DNA of 64,000 bases, taken from Hazenella coriacea (GTDB lineage: Bacteria; Bacillota; Bacilli; Thermoactinomycetales; Thermoactinomycetaceae). Under the pieces are notes generated by a model, which searched no databases, was not told where the DNA came from, and worked only from the letters and a program-made list of their open reading frames with translations. Shown here in pieces: positions 60,801 to 64,000 of this stretch. A program made the translations under genes and the position numbers. Where the stretch lies: contig NZ_SMAG01000001.1 of assembly GCF_004341825.1 (NCBI RefSeq), positions 620,001-684,000 of the forward strand. Direction: 5' to 3'. Positions within the stretch are counted from its first letter, which is position 1; each line of letters begins with the position of its first letter.

Positions 60801-63548
60801 TGTCCGCAATGATTCATGACGATCAACAAGCTGTTTAAAAGTTTCAATCAATTTCTGTTGATCCAGACTTCCTTCTATCATTGTTGCTGAAGGCAAATTG
60901 TAGGCTACAGAGTTGCGATCAAATTGCCACAAAATAAATAGTCTTTTCTGTTGAGATGAAACAGGATAGTATTTCTGATCTTCTGAAGGGAAAATCAGCG
61001 AAGTTTCATGTTTTTGCTTCTCCATTACATAAAGAGCTAGCTCTTTAATCGTTGGATTTCTAAATACATCACTCAACAGCAAATCGACTTGTAATTCCAG
61101 ATTCATTTTCAATACGATGGCAGCAACTTTTAAGGAGTGTCCACCTAACTCAAAAAAGTTATCATAGACTCCTATTTTCTTAAATCCTAGAACTTCTTCC
61201 CAAATCTCTGCTATCTGTTGTTCTATTTGATTTTCGGGTGCAATGTAGTCAGAGCTTGTTGATGTTTCCAAGTCAGGTACCGGCAAAGCTTTCCGATCAA
61301 TTTTTCCATTGTGACTTAGTGGCATTTTCTCTAGCTGTGTAAAATAAGCAGGGATCATAAAGTCAGGCAGGATTTTTGAAAGGAAACCCCTCAATTGCGA
61401 ATTTTTTAATTTCACATGTGATACAAAGTAGGCACTTAAGATCATAGAGCCATCAGAGTCATTCATAGCTATAACTACTGCTTCTTCTATATCATCATGT
61501 TTTAGAAGTAGAGTTTCTATTTCTTCTAACTCCACCCGATAACCTCTGATCTTTGTTTGGTGATCCTTTCGACCGATAAATTCAATATTACCGTCAGGCA
61601 TCCACTTGGCCAGATCCCCAGTTTTATAAACCTTTTTCCCTGGAAGCTCACATTCCACAAATTTTGCTTCAGTTAAATCTGGTGCATTAAAATAACCATG
61701 AGACAAACCTACTCCACCAATACACAACTCACCAGCAACGCCAATAGGCACTGGATTCATGTCTTTATCAACAATATAAATTTGAGTATTATTAAGCGGC
61801 TTTCCAATCGGGACTGTCTTTAACTGCTTCATTTCTTGAGGATGTATCCTGTAAAAAGAAACGAGATCTGTACACTCGGTTGGCCCATAGGTATTCACAA
61901 TTTCACTTCTAAAATTAGGTGATTCAACCCATGGTTTCAATTTTTTTAGATTCATTGATTCTCCACCAACGATCACTTGTTTAAGTGTCATTAACTTTCG
62001 GAAATCAGTATTTTTATTGTAATCCACTAAAGGATAAAATCCGCTAGGTGTACAGTTGATTAAATGAATTTCATTAAGCTCAATAGCATCTGACATTTCA
62101 TTATAATCGTATCGTCCAGCCGTATATAAATATAATCGTCCTCCCTTAATTAAAGGGGCAAATACATTTTTGTGGGCTGTATCAAAACTAATTGGGGCAA
62201 TGAGCATTACATGGTCGGTCTCTTTAATATTAAATTCAGTCGTATACCAATTTAGTAGATTTACAAATGAATGCCTTTTCACCATAACCCCTTTGGGTTC
62301 TCCTGTAGTTCCTGATGTATAAAGAATATACATTAAACCTTCTGGGTCATACTTTAAACCTAGATTCACTGTTTCGCCTGATATTCCCTCATTCAATATC
62401 GTATCAATATCCATAATCTCAATTCCTGGATAAGAAAAATCACTATGTAAATGACTACATTTCAAAAGGACTTTTGCTTTTGAACTACGCAAAAGATATT
62501 TAATGCGATCCTCTGGATAATTGGGATCAATAGGTAGATACGCTCCTCCAGATTTTAAAACCCCCAAAAATCCGATTGGCATTTCAAGCGATCTTTCAAC
62601 CATAACACCTACTACACTATTTTCTTTGATTCCATGATCGACTAATGTTTTGGCAATATGATTTGCTTTAGCGTTCAATTCCTTATAGGTTAATTGTTGA
62701 TCTTGATATACTACAGCTATATGATCGGGGACTCTTTCTACTTGTGATTCAAACAATTCTACAACTGATTTTTCCTGGGGATAATCTGAAGCGGTCTGAT
62801 TAAACTCAAATAGAATGCGGTTTCGATCTTCTGATAAAATATCGATTTCGGAAAGAAGTATACGAGGATTACTTATAACTGAACTATAGAAATGGGTTAA
62901 CTGTTCTGTAATCTTTTCGACTAAGTTCCCCATCGCATCTGCTTTGTATGAGATACAGCATTCAATTTGTTCACCACTCAAGCGAAATCTAAAAATTGTA
63001 TCTGCATATCGATGATGATCACTGTTATTCTCTTGAATATTCTCTAATAAGACAATCGTTCTAGGTTTCAGTTCATCACTAGATGAATCGAGACCTAGAA
63101 GCTTTGCCAGCTGATCTTGGGACACTCGCTGATGTTTATTTGCTTCTGAAATCTTTTGTTTCACTTCAAGCAAAAATTCTTTAAAAGACATTTTTTCACG
63201 AAATTTATTTCGTATGATTAAGTTATGATCTTGAAAAGCTACACCTGACTTTGATTTAATTGCTGGTACACCAATGGCAACATCTTTTTGGCCTGTATAT
63301 ATCGATAACAAATACTGAATTCCACTCAATAAAATGATGAGTACCCCATGTTCAGATCGATTACTCATACTAATGATCTTACTGGATATTTCCTCAGGAA
63401 ATATGTAACGGAAATCTTGATTTATTCTTTCGGAGTATGTCGGATTGCAAGTAACAAAACTACTCATATTGATCTCAGATGACAACTGGTCTAACCAATA
63501 CTTTTCTTCATCTGTTAATTGACCAAGACCATAATTAGATTTACTCAT
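57804..63548 (-). CDS. NRPS (partial C)-A-T-C-A-T
   Basis: 1914 residues, first gene of the operon. Residues 1-235 are only the C-terminal lobe of a condensation domain, with no HHxxxDG motif. Then A1 262-755, T1 Ser805, C 858-1290 (HHIIFDG 985-991), A2 1305-1795, T2 Ser1842, and a very basic tail (KRRLKQRRQRKRD). Specificity residues by alignment to GrsA-PheA: A1 DTKNIGTDLK, A2 DVQGLALIYK; neither matches a code I know. The half C domain resembles that of GrsA-type loading modules; alternatively the complete C domain at the end of the 4087-residue protein serves A1-T1. The basic tail may dock the PKS. ATG after AAGGAGG; sigma-A-like promoter upstream. Confidence 0.93.
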   Translation of the reverse strand: MSKSNYGLGQLTDEEKYWLDQLSSEINMSSFVTCNPTYSERINQDFRYIFPEEISSKIISMSNRSEHGVLIILLSGIQYLLSIYTGQKDVAIGVPAIKSKSGVAFQDHNLIIRNKFREKMSFKEFLLEVKQKISEANKHQRVSQDQLAKLLGLDSSSDELKPRTIVLLENIQENNSDHHRYADTIFRFRLSGEQIECCISYKADAMGNLVEKITEQLTHFYSSVISNPRILLSEIDILSEDRNRILFEFNQTASDYPQEKSVVELFESQVERVPDHIAVVYQDQQLTYKELNAKANHIAKTLVDHGIKENSVVGVMVERSLEMPIGFLGVLKSGGAYLPIDPNYPEDRIKYLLRSSKAKVLLKCSHLHSDFSYPGIEIMDIDTILNEGISGETVNLGLKYDPEGLMYILYTSGTTGEPKGVMVKRHSFVNLLNWYTTEFNIKETDHVMLIAPISFDTAHKNVFAPLIKGGRLYLYTAGRYDYNEMSDAIELNEIHLINCTPSGFYPLVDYNKNTDFRKLMTLKQVIVGGESMNLKKLKPWVESPNFRSEIVNTYGPTECTDLVSFYRIHPQEMKQLKTVPIGKPLNNTQIYIVDKDMNPVPIGVAGELCIGGVGLSHGYFNAPDLTEAKFVECELPGKKVYKTGDLAKWMPDGNIEFIGRKDHQTKIRGYRVELEEIETLLLKHDDIEEAVVIAMNDSDGSMILSAYFVSHVKLKNSQLRGFLSKILPDFMIPAYFTQLEKMPLSHNGKIDRKALPVPDLETSTSSDYIAPENQIEQQIAEIWEEVLGFKKIGVYDNFFELGGHSLKVAAIVLKMNLELQVDLLLSDVFRNPTIKELALYVMEKQKHETSLIFPSEDQKYYPVSSQQKRLFILWQFDRNSVAYNLPSATMIEGSLDQQKLIETFKQLVDRHESLRTSFAFVDDQLVQRVHQNIEYTVDFIEAKEDELMKTLNSFIKPFDLESSPLFRIKVIKYGADRHLLFTDFHHIIFDGTSIDIIMKEFSDLYSGTTLPNPSLQYRDYAVWQTKWFETDDFKKKESYWLDRFKDDIPVLNINTDYPRRSVQQFEGNCLSVTVDQDLKSRLEAIAVENRTTLYTVLLAALNVLMSKYTGQEDILIGSPTVGRTRPGLEQMIGMFANTVVMRNFPCNDKTFCEFLDEVKENTLKALDYDEYPFEVLVDQLGIQRNTGRNPLFDIMFSLESEENTWVNTDELSFHRFPLESNVTQFDIAIDAFVKEKTIDLTFKYSTQLFAEETIKRMADHFLRLLSEVVRDSDLPLQAIRILSEREEQTMLVNFNRTQTDYPSHLTLQELFMQKVKETPFEIAIEFEDNKLTYSELDAKSNQLARFLRKKNVGRGDLVGIVTEPSLEMIIGVLGVLKAGGAYFPIDPNFPISRVEYMLEDSQCSLILAQQHLKERYIFEQEVISLDDETIYNEDDLELKNLNQPDDLAYVIYTSGTTGTPKGVMIEHRNIVNQMVGLIETLDFDQEDRHLLLAKFTFDVSVQHMLLPILSGGKLFIPGGDLVKEPKKLWNFIVQNQIGVLGTVPTHMRVLLNHLDKSHQLRYVLLAGEVFTKNLYNELQRVANIEKIVNLYGPTETTIYTTYHICDGNEKSTIPIGKPLNNYKVYILDQHLRPVPVGVTGELCVSGAGVGRGYLNKPNLTNEQFVPVTFLEGERMYKTGDLARWLPDGSIEYIGRLDYQVKIKGVRVELDEIKNIILSHGNVMDATVVAKQSESNENYLCAYIVSEKDLTVTELRAFLENHLPEYMIPSYFVKLESMPLTASGKMDIKALQTRNEEHYLLPGSEYSAPTTPLEKNIAEIWKHVLGMGRVGIHDRFFELGGNSLNIIQVNERLKEELNIDLPVVELFKHPTIYSLTQQLKVKEDKTELTKAVSDRNQVMEESKRRLKQRRQRKRD

Positions 63549-63609
63549 AAAAGCCTCCTTAATAGCGATTGTTGGCTACTAAATCTAATTAATATTCTAC
63601 CATTTTTAG

Positions 63610-63645
63610 TATACTTTGTATAAACAAAATGTTGTAAATGGTAAA
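63610..63645 (-). promoter_or_regulatory. NRPS operon promoter with palindrome on the -10 box
   Basis: On the minus strand, TTTACC (63640-63645), 17 bp, TATACA (63617-63622). The 13-base palindrome TATAC-AAA-GTATA (63610-63622) covers the -10 box and could be a repressor site. The leader to the ATG is about 60 bases. Confidence 0.5.
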
Positions 63646-63721
63646 TAATTTGTCTGCACATCTTTTCTCTTTGAATAGCATGATAAAGTAGTTATGTTAT
63701 ATTCACTCTCAGGATAAATAA

Positions 63722-63754
63722 GATGAGTATTTCTCTTGTTGAGAGATACTCATC
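63722..63754 (-). terminator. Terminator of the right-edge serine hydrolase gene
   Basis: Stem GATGAGTAT...ATACTCATC (63722-63730 and 63746-63754), extended by TCTC/GAGA. On the minus strand TTATTTAT follows. It separates this gene from the NRPS operon promoter. Confidence 0.8.
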
Positions 63755-63786
63755 CCAGCCTTCCATATTCAGATCATATAGCTCAC

Positions 63787-64000
63787 TCAAAGTAGTCCAT
63801 TAATTTCTCTTCCGATCATTCCTGGTTTACTATCGTTATTTGCCACTATATGTGACTGTATTCTAGATTTAATAAATACCGATGATTGTAATCCTACTCC
63901 AGGATCACTTCCACTTATAAAGCATTTAAATACTTCATTATTACGTTTCAAAATCCAAACACCATATCCATAGTAAAAATCACCATCATTATGGATGTGT
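63787..64000 (-). CDS. C-terminal end of S12/CubicO-type serine hydrolase (start outside window)
   Basis: The last 70 residues of a protein on the minus strand, ending at TGA 63787-63789. Segments YYGYGVWIL, FISGSDPGVGLQSSVF and GMIGREINGLL match the C-terminal part of beta-lactamase-fold serine hydrolases (penicillin-binding-protein-like, CubicO family), where the GSDPG stretch lies near the active-site KTG or HxG position. The catalytic SxxK is outside the window. It could be a second peptidase, an esterase or a resistance enzyme linked to the NRPS, or unrelated. Confidence 0.7.
   Translation of the reverse strand, partial: HIHNDGDFYYGYGVWILKRNNEVFKCFISGSDPGVGLQSSVFIKSRIQSHIVANNDSKPGMIGREINGLL

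Noticed and set aside
33271-63548. MbtH-like or phosphopantetheinyl transferase genes within the operon
   Set aside because: None present on either strand; all small frames within the synthetases are shadow frames.

Overview
The window looks like the chromosome of a low-GC, Gram-positive, endospore-former-type member of the Bacillales. Thermoactinomycetaceae is my best guess, but this is an inference from gene content only. Supporting signs are strong AGGAGG ribosome sites, GTG and TTG starts, a yunC-yunD-yunE-yunF block as in Bacillus subtilis, the acetylase branch of lysine/diaminopimelate synthesis, and a large NRPS operon of Bacillales type.

Region by region. 1-3.1 kb: an ABC ATPase (cut by the window edge) overlapping a large membrane-anchored exported protein. 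3.3-9.1 kb: an ABC-F ATPase, two tiny paralogous membrane peptides, a DUF2621 protein, a cold-shock gene behind a structured leader, a methyltransferase, a pseudouridine synthase, and YunC plus a DUF6154-like protein. 9.4-15.1 kb: a queuosine-precursor-type transporter (queT), the yunD-E-F block, a JAMM metallopeptidase and nicotinate phosphoribosyltransferase. 15.2-18.6 kb: an aceB-aceA glyoxylate-shunt operon with a paired palindromic operator, preceded by a very small operon encoding a 38-residue nonapeptide-repeat acidic peptide. 19.1-24 kb: a YdhR-like protein, a DUF485/ActP acetate symporter pair, an AI-2E-family permease and a BrkB-like membrane protein. 24.1-25.7 kb: an HTH-TPR regulator overlapping a 46-residue exported pro-peptide, which looks like an RRNPP quorum-sensing pair. 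25.7-28.9 kb: dapH, a class III aminotransferase and dapL. 29-33.1 kb: an ECF sigma factor with a membrane partner, a membrane protein, a fatty-acid desaturase and a DDAH-like enzyme.

33.3-63.5 kb, all on the minus strand, is a five-gene NRPS/PKS operon of about 30 kb. In transcription order it encodes (C-fragment)-A-T-C-A-T; KS-AT-ACP-reductase; C-A(Asn)-T-E; a secreted S12 peptidase fused to an ABC exporter; and C-A-T-E-C-A-T-C-A(Asp)-T-C. A starter C domain plus an Asn-specific A domain plus an epimerase, beside a peptidase-ABC fusion, is the signature of the N-acyl-D-asparagine prodrug logic known from zwittermicin, xenocoumacin and colibactin. The product would be built with an acyl-D-Asn cap, exported, and activated by cap removal outside the membrane.

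Docking motifs pair the Asn module with the 4087-residue synthetase. The chain probably continues to the first two operon genes and leaves by reduction as an aldehyde or alcohol, so gene order and assembly order would differ. I see no thioesterase, MbtH-like protein or phosphopantetheinyl transferase in the window. A second S12-type serine hydrolase begins at the right edge. The particular combination of modules does not match a system I know.
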